Of a stretch of 64,000 nucleotides of DNA, positions 1 through 11,500 are shown one piece after another. Position 1 is the first letter of the stretch; every line of letters starts with the position of its first letter. Source of the stretch: Leishmania infantum JPCM5 (Eukaryota; Euglenozoa; Kinetoplastea; Trypanosomatida; Trypanosomatidae); contig NC_009396.2 in assembly GCF_000002875.2 (NCBI RefSeq), positions 255,501 through 319,500 on the forward strand. Direction: 5' to 3'. The position numbers were made by a program, and so were the translations under genes. Below the pieces are notes generated by a model, which worked only from the letters and a program-made list of their open reading frames with translations, was not told the origin of the DNA and ran no database searches.

Positions 1-2256
1 GCAAGCGCAAAGGTGCTCATAGGGTCGCGCGCCAGTACACACACAAACAAAAAAAAACGGAAACGGAAATATACATGCACGGGGGCACCACCATCCATGA
101 GCAGCATCGAAAAAAAAAAAACAATCATAACGCGCAAACATGATGTAACCATAGATGAACTTCTTTCAGCAGGGCGGCCATGGAGAAGGGCGAAAGAAGG
201 CGATCAGTGTCGCTCGCAAGGCCTTTGCGAGGGAGTGCAACGTAAAATAGATAAAACAAGCCAGGAAAGAGTTCAGGAAGACTGATGAGGACACACCCAC
301 GCGCACACATAACGGAGACATTGACAAGCAAGGAAACATACAGCGGAGTGGCGAAAAAAAAAAGATAATAACGAGCTAGTTGAAGGAGCCGTGTCGGAAG
401 AGAGTCAGAAGACGCGCACGAGTTCAGAGGGAGATAGAGAGAAGCAGAGCGATTACACGCAGAGACGCACACATGCAGAAGGGTGAGCAGCCGATACCAC
501 CACAGCCGATCACACCGTCACAGATGCACAGGCACAGGCGAGTGCGCGATAAAGACACAAATGCAAGTGTTGACAGAAAAACCCAGGCAGAGAGGAGTCA
601 TGGGGAAACAGCCGAGAAAGTAAAAAAAGAGCATGCAAAGACTGCGGAGGAGAGCAGGAGGATAAAATACGTCGCATAAACATTTCACTGCTGCACGCGC
701 GCGAGTCCACGATAGTTCGCCCATCTGTTTCGTTTCTCTTGCCCCTCCTTGCTGTGGTTGGCTTTTTTTTTTCGCGCTTCTCTTCTATTTTGCGTTAGTG
801 CGGGTGGTCTAAACTTTTCCTCTCGCGCTTAATGCACCTCACTCTCCCTTTTCCCCTTCTCGTTCGCCTCCAACGGCCGCAAGGGCAGCTGCCGCACTGC
901 GGCCCTCCACCACCGCCATTCTCCCTCTCTTACTCGCGCTTTTACTTGGGAGAGTGACTGCGACAAAAAAAAAATAAAAGCGCAGGCATCCCCTACAGAT
1001 GCCCTTCTTATTTTTCTTTTCCCCATGCCCACTGGTTCATTTTGCCTGCGCGCTCGTGTTATTTCATCTTCAGCCTACTTCTTTTCATGCCCCCCCCCCT
1101 CAGACCCGCAATCCGTTTACACATGTACGCGGACAGTGCACACCGGTGAGCCAATACAGCCACACACACACATCCACATAAATTCATGTATAAGCATACA
1201 CATACATATATACGGGCATCCGTCTACATACAAGAGCTTAAGAGCGAGTACGTCTCTATCTCCTTATCCCTCATGCATCGGCACGCGTCTGTTGATGTAA
1301 CTTTCACTTTTTCGTTTTTCCGTTGTTTGTTTGTTGCGTGTAAGAGGCGGGGGAGGTATATCCGTGGACGAATGAGGGAGGTGGGGGTGGAGTGCACTGC
1401 GCGTCTTCTGAAGCCAACAGAGAAGTAAGAAAGCGCACATGGCGGACAGCTTTTCCGCGAAACAACGACAAAAAAAGAAATGAGCGTCGAAAGAAGGCGT
1501 GAAAACGAACAAGCGAGACGCCTTTTTGTTGTTGTTTGGGGGAGGAGGAGGAGGGGCAATTCTTTCGTGTGTTTCTTTTTTTAATGTTGTTTGCGTTGGG
1601 AACGAGGGAAGGAGGGAGAGGGTCTGCCACCTCGGACAAGATAGTCCTCATGAGCCCTTCGCTGGTCCGCAGCCTTCGCATCATGGACCCTTGCACGGTG
1701 TCTTTACTCTTTTGCTTTCTTAGTACTATTTTGCATGTGGGTGGCGCACATCAGCTGAGCAACTCTCTCTGTGGGTGTGTAGGCGTGTGGGTATGTGTAG
1801 CCGATGAGGCGAGGCAGCCGGGGAGAGACCGAGAGTGGGAGGGAAGGAAAGGCACCAGTGCCTTACGCCAGGGCGTATGCATTCGAGGAGTTGGTCTGTG
1901 TCTTCGGATCACTCGATCGCTACGCTGCATCATGCCAGGAACGTATCGTGTTGATGCGCCCCACCTCCCTAATGCATACGCAGGCGAGCAGCCGCCACCA
2001 TCCATCACGAAAAAAGCCCTTCTCCCCCCTCCCCGTTTCGCAGAGACAGCTTCCTAAGAGGCTTTTGCATGCCTACTGGTGATGAGCCCTCACACCTGCC
2101 TCCGTCAGCTCTTCCTGTTCACTTCCTGCTTGCTGGCACGGCGTGCTTACAGTTGAGCTGCATCGACTTTAATGTGTGCGCTTCGCATGGGGAGGTGTTC
2201 GTGGGTATGGCTATGCGGCACACACACACACATATGTGCGCCGCTGGGTTACTCCA
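1..2256. other. Gene-free stretch at left edge
   Basis: I see no credible gene here. The plus strand is A/G-rich from 1 to about 700, as expected of untranslated DNA in a minus-strand transcription unit. It turns T/C-rich at about 720-1100 and mixed after that. Open frames are short and their translations are dominated by S, F, L, C and H from simple-sequence DNA. A short CA repeat lies at about 2219-2232. The last part is probably the 3'UTR of the minus-strand gene ending at 2257. Confidence 0.6.
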
Positions 2257-3210
2257 TCAGTCGAACACGGCCATCTGCTGCGCTGCCCACAGCATGGCCG
2301 CTGCCTGGCAATTTTCCTCGTCAGCGCTCAGAAAAGCGCCCTGCCGCTGCGGCTGTGGCTGCACCGCACGCTCAAAACGGTAGTGAGCCGCAAGCGCCTT
2401 CTCCCGAGCGGTGCCTTCCCTAGCATCGTGGAGAGCTGGCGGCACCGCTCGAGCGGCGCTGCTTTTGCCCGTGCACGGCTGGCGCTGCAGGTGCCCCCAT
2501 GACAGCTGCACCTCCTCTCGCGGAGAGGACGCGCTGTCTTCGAAGCTGCCCTGCAGCCACTCCACATCATCGCCGACGAGTCGCAGACCACAGCCGCTGA
2601 CATTATTGCTTCGATCGGCGCCGCGGAAGGACACGCACTGGCTGCCGCTGTCGTAGTTGCCACCCCAGCGGGGCTGCTGGAGGGGGCGTGAGCCACATGC
2701 GCTGTGAGCCTCGGTGGGCGCAGGCATGATGGACGTGCTTGCCCCAGGAGTGAAGGACGCATGAAGGGTCGGCACCACGGCGCACCCCAGCGCCGTTGTG
2801 ACAGCGCCTACGGCAGATGACGATGGCATTGAGCGGCCATAGACGTCCTCGGGCTCCTGCGCCCCAGCAGATGTGAGCAGGGTACAGGAGAGACAGTGCG
2901 GCATGAGGCCCAGGTGCGGGTCCTTTGGTTCGAGTTGTGCGTCGTTGCTGCCGCTAGAGTTGTCGACGGCCGGGTGCTCCGGTTCCGAAAAGAGGAGCGG
3001 TGCGTTGTTGGTGTGCGGCATTGTGTACTGGGAGGCGACGTCGCTCCCGCTTACTTTAGCGATGCCGGGGACGACGACGAGTCCCTCAATGCGTCTCGTG
3101 TTTGCTGATGAATGCGGCGCCGGCAGCATCGTAGAGGACGCGGTGGGCTCGGTGATGGAGAAGCTGCTCGTCTGGAGTCGCTCAGCCGTGTTTGTAGGCA
3201 AGTATGTCAT
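2257..3210 (-). CDS. Hypothetical protein, 317 aa
   Basis: This is a minus-strand frame of 317 residues, from an ATG at 3210 to a TGA at 2257, in the direction of its neighbours. I do not recognise the family. The sequence is rich in Ser, Ala and Pro with no obvious membrane segment; a Trp/Gly-containing stretch in the middle and a Gln/Ala-rich C-terminus are the only landmarks. GC-rich third codon positions support coding. The start is uncertain: on the coding strand the first AG after the long pyrimidine tract (3211-3344) lies at 3182-3181, inside this frame. If trans-splicing uses it, translation would start at the ATG at 3129, giving 290 residues. Confidence 0.65.
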   Translation of the reverse strand: MTYLPTNTAERLQTSSFSITEPTASSTMLPAPHSSANTRRIEGLVVVPGIAKVSGSDVASQYTMPHTNNAPLLFSEPEHPAVDNSSGSNDAQLEPKDPHLGLMPHCLSCTLLTSAGAQEPEDVYGRSMPSSSAVGAVTTALGCAVVPTLHASFTPGASTSIMPAPTEAHSACGSRPLQQPRWGGNYDSGSQCVSFRGADRSNNVSGCGLRLVGDDVEWLQGSFEDSASSPREEVQLSWGHLQRQPCTGKSSAARAVPPALHDAREGTAREKALAAHYRFERAVQPQPQRQGAFLSADEENCQAAAMLWAAQQMAVFD

Positions 3211-3344
3211 CACGCGTCAGAAAGGCCCGACGCGAAACAGAGAGGGAGAGGCGGCACACAAAGAAAAGGGGGAAACAGAAAGAGATGCGCACAACGCGAA
3301 GCACGCGCGAGGGGAGAAGGAGGAAAACAAAAGGCAAAGAAAAA
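3181..3344 (-). promoter_or_regulatory. Polypyrimidine tract and candidate splice acceptor
   Basis: On the minus strand 3344 down to 3211 is a pyrimidine-rich, AG-free run followed by the first AG at 3182-3181. This is the expected layout of a trans-splicing acceptor. Its position inside the frame of the 317-aa gene makes that gene's start doubtful. Confidence 0.4.
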
Positions 3345-5931
3345 CTGTAAAGGACAACGCAAGCGCCGAGACGACGGGAGACAGACACACGCAATGGCCA
3401 ACAATGGAAAGACGGAAAATATGCCGGCAGAGAGAGAGGGGAAGAAAAAGGCTCCTTTCTTTGAGAGCCAGTTAAAGAAGCCTCAAACAACAATGAAGAG
3501 ATAGCACACGCACACACGCACGCACACAGAGGAGGGAAACAGAGAGAAGCTGATCGCACAAACGGGCGTAAGCCGAAACAAAAAAAAAACGGCAATAAAA
3601 AAAAACGAGATTCAAAAGATAAAACGTAAGAAGGATTGAAGGAGAGGGACCCACCGAGAAGTAGAGGAGGCGATCCCACACAAAACACGCGCAAAGGGAA
3701 AAAGCTAGGCGCAAACGAAAGCGGAAGAGCGTGTAGGCGCAGCGCACACAGGAAATAACAAAAATAAAAATAAAATAAAAGAGAGCGCAGGGCAACACGC
3801 GCGAGAGCAAACAGGAACGGAAAAAAAGAGACGACAGAAGAACAAACACACACACACGCACACACAGACGAGGGAGACAACAAACCGAAAACACCAAAAC
3901 AAACCACCAGAATAAACTCCAAGAAGAGAGGGTGAGACAGACGGAAGTTCTCGGTGGTGATAATGGTGGTAGTGGTGGTGGTGGTAAAAGGGCCAAACAA
4001 AACGAGAACGAGAAAAGCGCACACACGAACACAAAAAGCGGGGCAGAGGTGGGGAGCCACACACGCACACACAAAACACTACACCGCACAGCACACAGCT
4101 CAACGAGTTAGAAGAGAGGGAGGGCAAAGGGCGATGTGGAAGCCGAGGGTGTGAGGGGGAGGTGCGAGGGGAATGGGGTTGATGATGAGCACGATCCTTA
4201 AATGGAAGAAGAAGACCTTTTCCTTTTTTTTTCACCGACAGAGAGAAACAGAGAAAATGTATCTGTGCTTGGGTGAAGCTATACAGAGACAGAGAGGTGA
4301 AACCAGGAAACGAAGTTGATCCACCAAAACAGCGCACAAAACGGAGGAAAGAGTTCGAAAGACGGCAAAGTCTGGGAGAAGGAGAGAGAGAACGGTTAGT
4401 GGTCGACGCAAACTGTGAAAGGAGGCTGCGCGAACTCAACTAGAGCGCAGACAAAAACAGATGGTAAAAAGACAAGAAGAGGCAGGGATTAGCGCACGCG
4501 GTGGGGCAGTAGCACTAGTAGGGCGAGCGGCAGCCGCGAAAGGCGAGGCTGTTTTCTCCCTTTTCTGAAGAGAGAAGAGAGGCGGGGCAGACACACGCAC
4601 AGTTGAGCGCGGAATGCAGAGTGGAAGAGACGATGAAGGCGCTCCAGAAAAAGCGGCGTCTGTAAGACCTCTGTATTTGTGTGTGCAGCGAAAAGGGAGG
4701 CGAATTACAAGTTGATGAACGGCACACGAGCGAGAGGCGAAAAGAAAATGTGAGTGCGTTGGTTTCTTGTGAGTGAGTGGAAGAGAGAGGGAGAGAGCAC
4801 CTCTTGGTCTTGCGATGTTGTGTTTGTCTTTCTCTTGGAGGTAGGAGAGCTGAAGACGGCAAATGAAAGAGAGAGCGCACGAAAACACGGAAGAGACAGA
4901 GGTGGGAAAGAGGGAGTGCAAGAGTGATGAGGAGAGGGCGGCACGCGGTGAATAATTCTCCAAAGAAGGAAAGCGAGAGGGAGAGAGAGAGAAAGAGAGA
5001 GATGTGAAAGCAATCAAAAGCTTAACATAGACGGAGGAAAAAAAAACGAAAAATGGAAAAGGTTGAATTACAAGAAAAAAAAAGAACGACAAAAGACGGG
5101 AGGGGGTTCGCAACAATTAGTGATAAAAATAAGAGAGCTTTGCTTGTCAGGGAAGTGTGGGTGAGGGTGGTGGGGAGGAGTGCGATGGTTTTTTTTTTGT
5201 TGGAGGGGGATGCCGTTGTGTAGGCATGTATATATGTAGGGGGTGGGGGTGCGCGAGGTCCACGCCGGTATCACGATGAGAAAGAGGGATGAAGGAGGTG
5301 GGTGGAGGAGAGAAGAATAAGCAAGGGGACCGAGTAACGAGAAGGCGAGTGGAAGAGAGAGAGGCAGCACGGGAACAATCAGGGGCAAATGGAGAGGGCC
5401 CATGCAGAGGAAAAGCATCCTGGGGCCTGCGATCGTCTACGCACGTGCGCGCGCATGCTTCCGTATAGCGTAACAGCATGCACAGCAAGCGCTCTCACAT
5501 ACAGCTATACAGTACCCTCCTCTGAGCATTACACCAGCATCCCGATCGAGGGATATCACCACACTTCCCACGTGAAGCCGACAGGGGGGTGGGGAGGAGA
5601 TGGAGAAGTGCCCAAGACTCTGCACGCTCGCGCGTGCGTCTTGGGTCGCTGAGTGGGGAGAGGCAGAGAAAAAAAAAGAAAGGAGATCTACCAAATATGA
5701 AGCGGTCCCTACACTTGGTGACGATCCTTCTCTTGCTTGCTCTGCATGTGTTCGATGCGCCATTTATTCGTGTTTTTTTATGCGTTTTGGTGATTGTCCA
5801 ACTACCCTTCTCACTCCCTCCCTTACCTTTTCTTTGCTTTACATGTACCTTGGCTAGGTGTAGTTTTACACGCATGCGTGGTGTGCTTACATGTATATAT
5901 CCATGTCTCTCTATATATACATCTATGGGCA

Positions 5932-6020
5932 CTAATATATATCCATATATATAGATATATATAATACATAACATATAAATATATATATATATCGATGTAT
6001 GCACGTGTGTGTGTGTGTGC
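5932..6020. repeat. AT-rich block and GT microsatellite
   Basis: An almost pure A/T block rich in ATAT repeats (5932-5993) is followed by a GT dinucleotide run (6004-6020). It is simple-sequence DNA with melting potential and lies mid-interval in non-coding DNA. Confidence 0.85.
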
Positions 6021-7553
6021 AAACAGAGGGGAGAGGGCGTATGAGCGAAAATAAAACGAAGAAATACGTTCGGTGCCAACGGGCAAGAGGGAGAGAGAGC
6101 GGCGAAGGGAGAAGGCAGACGTGAAGGAGGAGTGGCAGCCGTGATAGAACGGCAGTGCAGAACCAGGAGACGTAGGCACAGCCCACACACGCACACAGGG
6201 AGATAAAGGCGAGTAGCATGGAAACGTACAACACAGCAGAGAACAGAAAAGAAAAGCAGTAGAAAGTGAGAAGAGTGAGATGGGAAGGAGGGGAGGTACA
6301 ACAGAAATGTGGAAACCGGAGAAGAGAGAGGGGGCCGTCGGAAAGAAAACATAGAACACACCCGGAGAAAGAAAAAGCACGAACAAAAAGAAAAATCGAC
6401 TAGACAAACCGGGGAGAGAGGAAGGGAGGGAGGGGGGGATTCAACTCAGGCACGTACACACGCACGGACGTGCGCCCGTCCCAACAAAGAGAGCACCACT
6501 TTGCCTTTTTATGATTTCCGTTTATTGGTTGTTCCGTTATTCCGCAATCAAAGGCAGCTAGAAAAAGAGCATGGGAGACAGAGTAGGGGATGTGCAGGCG
6601 GACTTCATGAGGGGGACGTCAGAAAGCAAGAGGGTCTAGAATGAAAGGAGAGCAATAACTGAAGAAACCGACCATGACACCGCACTGCACTCCGCCCGCC
6701 TACCCCTAAAACATCACCAACGGCTTCTTTCAGTTTGTGAGGGTTCCTCCTTATTTCATTGCTGCTGGTTTTTGACATGGGGGAGGCTACTTGACTAGCA
6801 AAAATTCATCTCCCTTGGAGTCTTCGACGTGTGTATGGTGTGGGTGGGTGGGTGCTCGTGCGAAGATCCGCTACTGATCCTGAAGCCATCACCTAGCCGT
6901 CCATCCCTCCCTGTCCTCGAGTTCTCTCACTGTCCTCGGCTTCCCTTATTTCACTTTATCCTTGAATTGTCTGCCAACTGCGAAAAGGAAAAGGAGCGAA
7001 CAAAAAAAAAACGTCGCTTCAGCTGGAAGAAGGTGTGGAAAAAGTAGGGAGAGGTGGGGGGATGCTCTCAGGAGACGAATCCAGCGCATAGGGAAGACCG
7101 ATGGAAGAGGCATGAAGGAGAGAGAGACAGAGGGCACACATGGGGGAGCAGAGAAACCGAAAAGACCCGAAAAAAAAAGCACAAAACGATGCTCGCATAC
7201 ACAAACACATGGGGAAAGACACTTCTGTGATGGACGAAGAAACGGATGAAGAAGCTCTTGAGGTCAGCGAGAGGAAGGCAGGTGGAGAGAGGGTTAAGTG
7301 CGATAGAGGGAAGGGGGGAGGACAGACGAGCTACAAAACCAAAGAGAAAGCAGCCAGTGGTCCGGAATGGAAAAGAGAGAGCGAAGACGCAAAAGGAAGA
7401 AAGGAGTGGGTGCCACCTGATTCAACGGTGAATAGCATGGCGCATGCACACACACACACAAACAACAGCACAATGGTGCAAATTTCAAGAGACAAGAAAG
7501 CAACACATAAACGAAATAAAAGAATGGAGAGGAAAAGGAGGAAGATGGCGGGC

Positions 7554-7565
7554 GGGGGGGGGGGG
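7554..7565 (+). repeat. G12 homopolymer
   Basis: Twelve consecutive G on the plus strand within purine-rich spacer. Its length may be unreliable in the assembly. Confidence 0.85.
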
Positions 7566-8594
7566 CAGTACAAGATAGTTGCGAGGACAAAGCAGGGAGA
7601 AGCATAAGACAAGACCTAGACAGAGAGAGAGGGAAGGGGGAAAGTGCAGGGCACAACGGAGAAGAAGGGACGGAAAGAGATACGGAACAAAAAAAACGAA
7701 AAGGAGGGAGGTAAAGGTTTTGCCATCCCATGCGAGCAATGCTGCTAAAGAACCAACACACACAGACGCACACATAAAAAGAGAAAAGGGGGAAGGGGGA
7801 GGTGTGGGGTGGCCAAACAGCAAAGAAAGAAAAGTGCAGAATAATAATAATAAAAACGAAAAGACGCCCAACAACGTAGAGAGAGAGGGATGGACGGCTG
7901 TTGCCGCCCCGGTGCCGGCCTCGCTCAAAGAAAAAAGCACACGCTCTGCGTGCACACAAGCACGCACAGAAGTGCTTGCGCATATACGAAAGGCACACAG
8001 AAAGGTGGCAATTTTTTCCTCATATGATGCGCGTGTTCCTCCTGCGCGACTACGCGCTGTTGCATGCCTGTGCTGAAAAAGGAGGAAGGAAGAGAGGGCA
8101 TGCAGGTCCACGCCACCACGTGTCGAAAAGACTTCTTCATGAGGGGGTGGAGAGGCATCGACGCAGGAGACGCGACGCCCCTCCATCCCATCTCGCTCTG
8201 TGTGCCTCCTCGGCCACACCACCATCACCCCCCCACACACACACATCCGCCTCGTTTCCCTGCCGTGTAGTCGATCGAGCGAGGCGTGGGTCTGCAACAG
8301 AGAGGAAGTGGTGAAGAGGGAGGAGAGGAGCGAAGAAGGCTGCTGGAAAGAAATACACGTCTTTAGCGAGTACAAAGCCGAGCATCAAGTAGGAAAAACT
8401 GTAAGAGCAGCATACAACGCACACGCACACCAGCAAGGACCCTTGGCTGCACCTTTCACAGCAGCAGCCCCCCTCTCCCTCCCTCCCTTTACACTCCATA
8501 AAGCCCACGCCAACCACCAAAAGCAGACATGCGCAGTCTGAAAAGGGCAAGGCGCAGAGGAACAAGATCGAGCGCCTCGCCGCTCGCGCTCTCG

Positions 8595-11500
8595 TCACAC
8601 ATCGCACTCGGCTGTATGCCCTGCCGGATGTCCCAGCTTGGGAAGATGCTGTGCAAGTGGCCTCCTTGGCACGCGACTCACGCTGCTCACCTTCGCAACG
8701 TTAGATACGCCCTGTGGCTGCTGCTGCTCCGGACGATTCTGCAGCGGCGACGCCAGCGAAGAGGAGGACATAGGAACACCTTCGATCGGCGCCGGTAGCA
8801 TCTGAAACAGCGGTACCGTCTCTGCGTAAATGGACAGAGAGCCAAGGCCGTCTGCGCCCTTGAACCGTGTGTTCTGGCTGGTGTTCACGAGGCCTTCTGA
8901 GGAGTGGTCCACATCTCCACCATCGCCGCCGCCCTCGGACTCACCAGCTAGCCCCGCCGGTACGGCTGGAGACCGCATAATGACACTGTGCCGCATCGCT
9001 GCAGCCGGCTTGGCGAGCATGCCTGATGCGGTCGTCACAGCCGCGCTCGGCGATGCGGTCGCGACGTCACCGAAGCGCAGATATCCGGTATTGGCGCACC
9101 CACCCATGATGTAGGGGGAGTTTTTCCGAGCTGCGTAGCCGGAAGAGGCAGCAGTGGTGCCTGCACAGCAGCCGACCTGAACGTGGCGTCGTTGCGATGG
9201 GCGCTCGTTCGCGTGCTCCTGCACCACCATTTCGGTGCCATCGGGAGCCAGCATCGTCAGCTGCGTCACTGCAGAAGCCGACGCTAAGACGGGAGGCCTA
9301 CATGTGCGCGTATGCGGCCGTGCAGCGTCAGAGTGCAGCGACACTACCGCGGTACCGATACTGCGAGCGATAGTACTCGCGTGGCCGCCCTGCTTTTCCC
9401 ATGTCGCGCCGACAGCGCGGAATCGAGTCGGCGAAGCCGAGGGATCGCCAACGCGGGAACCACCGTAATTCAGCCACGAGGTGTCGTCCGTATTGTTTTT
9501 CGCGCTTGCTGCCGTTGTCGTCGGCACAGGAGCAACGGGAGCACCGACACCGGCACCACAGTCATCAACCCCTGGATTGGCAACGGCGTCACCCCCATCG
9601 CGCCTGCGTTGGTGGTAGCCTTGAAATCGGCACAGCGTGGTAGAGGTGGAGAGCTGAACCTTGCGTGTGTGCGCCCGCTCCAGCGTGGGCGCCGCTACGG
9701 CGGCGGCGTCGGCGTTAGCGGCTACGCCAGCATCCCCAGACCCTAAGACGGTCGATGTGGTGGTGGCATGTTTGGTGTCGACCTCCATGAGCACTTGCGC
9801 GTACGCGTGAGGCGCGTCATGAGCGTCAAAGTCCACGGTGGTCGTCTCTGCCACGACCCGCACGATGCCACGGCCGCCGCCAACGCCGTCAGGCTCACTA
9901 CTGTAGGGTACCAGTGATGGAGGAGTCGGTTTGGTTGTTTTCAGAGGCGCCGGCGGAGGGATTTGGCGCCCGGTGGGGTTAGTGTTACCAAACACGGATA
10001 CGTCTGGGCCAGCACTCTCGCGCGGCGGCAAGTGAGAGTAGTGAGACGTTGGGGTCGCGCAGCTCTCTTGCTCCTCCGCTCCTCCCTCCCTCCTGCGGTC
10101 GTCAACTGCGGAGGCGGCTACAGCAGCGCACTGGGGCGCCAATGCCCGCTCTGCCGCCGTGACGAACTTCGCGGTCGAGCCAACCGGCATTCCGCCTCGT
10201 GCCTCCGCACTCCACCTTCGGCTGTGAATATCCCTCGCCACAGTGTTCGAGGTGGTTGTCACTGCCGTCGTGGTGCCGGATGTAGAGGTGCGACGGCGCT
10301 GGCCAGGTCGGTGCATTTTTGGTGGCGACAGCGGAGAGAGGAGGGCCTCCGCAACGACGTGGCACCAGGCAGGCAACAGAGATTTCGTCCGTTGACGACC
10401 TCTGCCACCACAACCGCTCTCGGCACTTTGAGGGGCGGAGAGGGATGCGCTGGTGGTGCCTTTCGAGGGCAGTTCCGTTGGGTTGAAGAGGGTGAGAGAG
10501 GGTATGACGCGGGCTGGTGCAGGAAGGGGTTTGCGTCCAGTAGCCGCCGCGTCCGTCACGCGCGTCGTCCATACCGTCCTCGCTACCGCTGGCACTGGGC
10601 CACGTCTAGCTCCCTCGTCGCAGCCAGCCAGGTGCGTCTGCTCTGTAGACTCTGGCATCACCGCGCCCATAGTGGCCGCTGCCCGCGAGGCGACATCCGC
10701 CACTGCTGGCGTCCCAGAAGACGATACGGGTGCCAAGGCGCCGTTGTCGCCGCGGGCGGCGACGGGAAGAGCGCACAACCCGAGCGGGAGCCAGTGCCTC
10801 TGAAAGACTCTTCCACCGCCCGGTGGAACGGAGGAGCCGCTCTGCCCCCGCAAAGCAATCATCGGCGACGCCGCCACCGCGGCTGCGTTCACCGTTGCTG
10901 TAGCGACACCGAGTCGAGTGAGGTCAACCCTATCCCGTGAGGCCGCATACGGTGAGTCGCCACTTTCTGGCGGCGGAGGAGGCATAGGAGTCGGTGGTGC
11001 GCGAGGAGGAGAACCGGACGTGAGGCCGGCGCAGGCGTCCCTGATAGCCGCCCCCTCGTTGACAACACCGCCAGTGCCTATGGGGCCCTGCCGATGTGGG
11101 TTGGTAGACGACGTCGCACCTGCCACGCCAGCAGCAGCAGACTGGGGTACGGTGGCCAGCAGCTGACGAGATGCGTCAGTGTCTGCAGACGGCAAAAGCA
11201 CTGGTTGCTCTGCCGACGCTTTGGGTGGTAGCCACGTCCAGTCCTGCCGTGTCGGCGGTGCAGGAGACTTGGTGGAGTGGTGGCCCTCTCGCGCGCCCGT
11301 GACGGTGGGGGTGCCCTCCGCGGTAGTAGCGAGGAACGCAGGAGATGACGCCGTTGCCCGCGGGGGTTGCGCTGGCGTGGATTCCGTGTAGCCGGGATAC
11401 TCCTCCAGCATTATGATAGACAACGTCCCGTCAGATCGCACACCGGTGTACACGCTGCAGGCTCGGGAGGAGAAGCCCCCGCGCGAAACCGGCAGCGCCT

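Larger units (their letters stand above)
3345..8594. other. Long gene-free interval (5.2 kb)
   Basis: No frame here reads like a protein. The plus strand is strongly A/G-rich (pyrimidine-rich on the transcribed-sense strand), with several long A runs, CA runs and a G12 run. Long apparent frames on the minus strand near 3472-4439, 5495-6361 and 7294-8607 translate to Ser/Phe/Leu/Cys/Pro/Arg strings typical of pyrimidine tracts. The interval is probably UTRs plus intergenic spacer, and is long for Leishmania. Confidence 0.6.

Noticed and set aside
5495..6361. Long minus-strand open frame of 288 codons
   Set aside because: Its translation is a Ser/Phe/Leu/Cys/Ile-Tyr string from pyrimidine and TA tracts, with no codon bias or domain; similar frames at 3472-4439, 7294-8607, 13402-13824 and 15413-16359 were dropped for the same reason.
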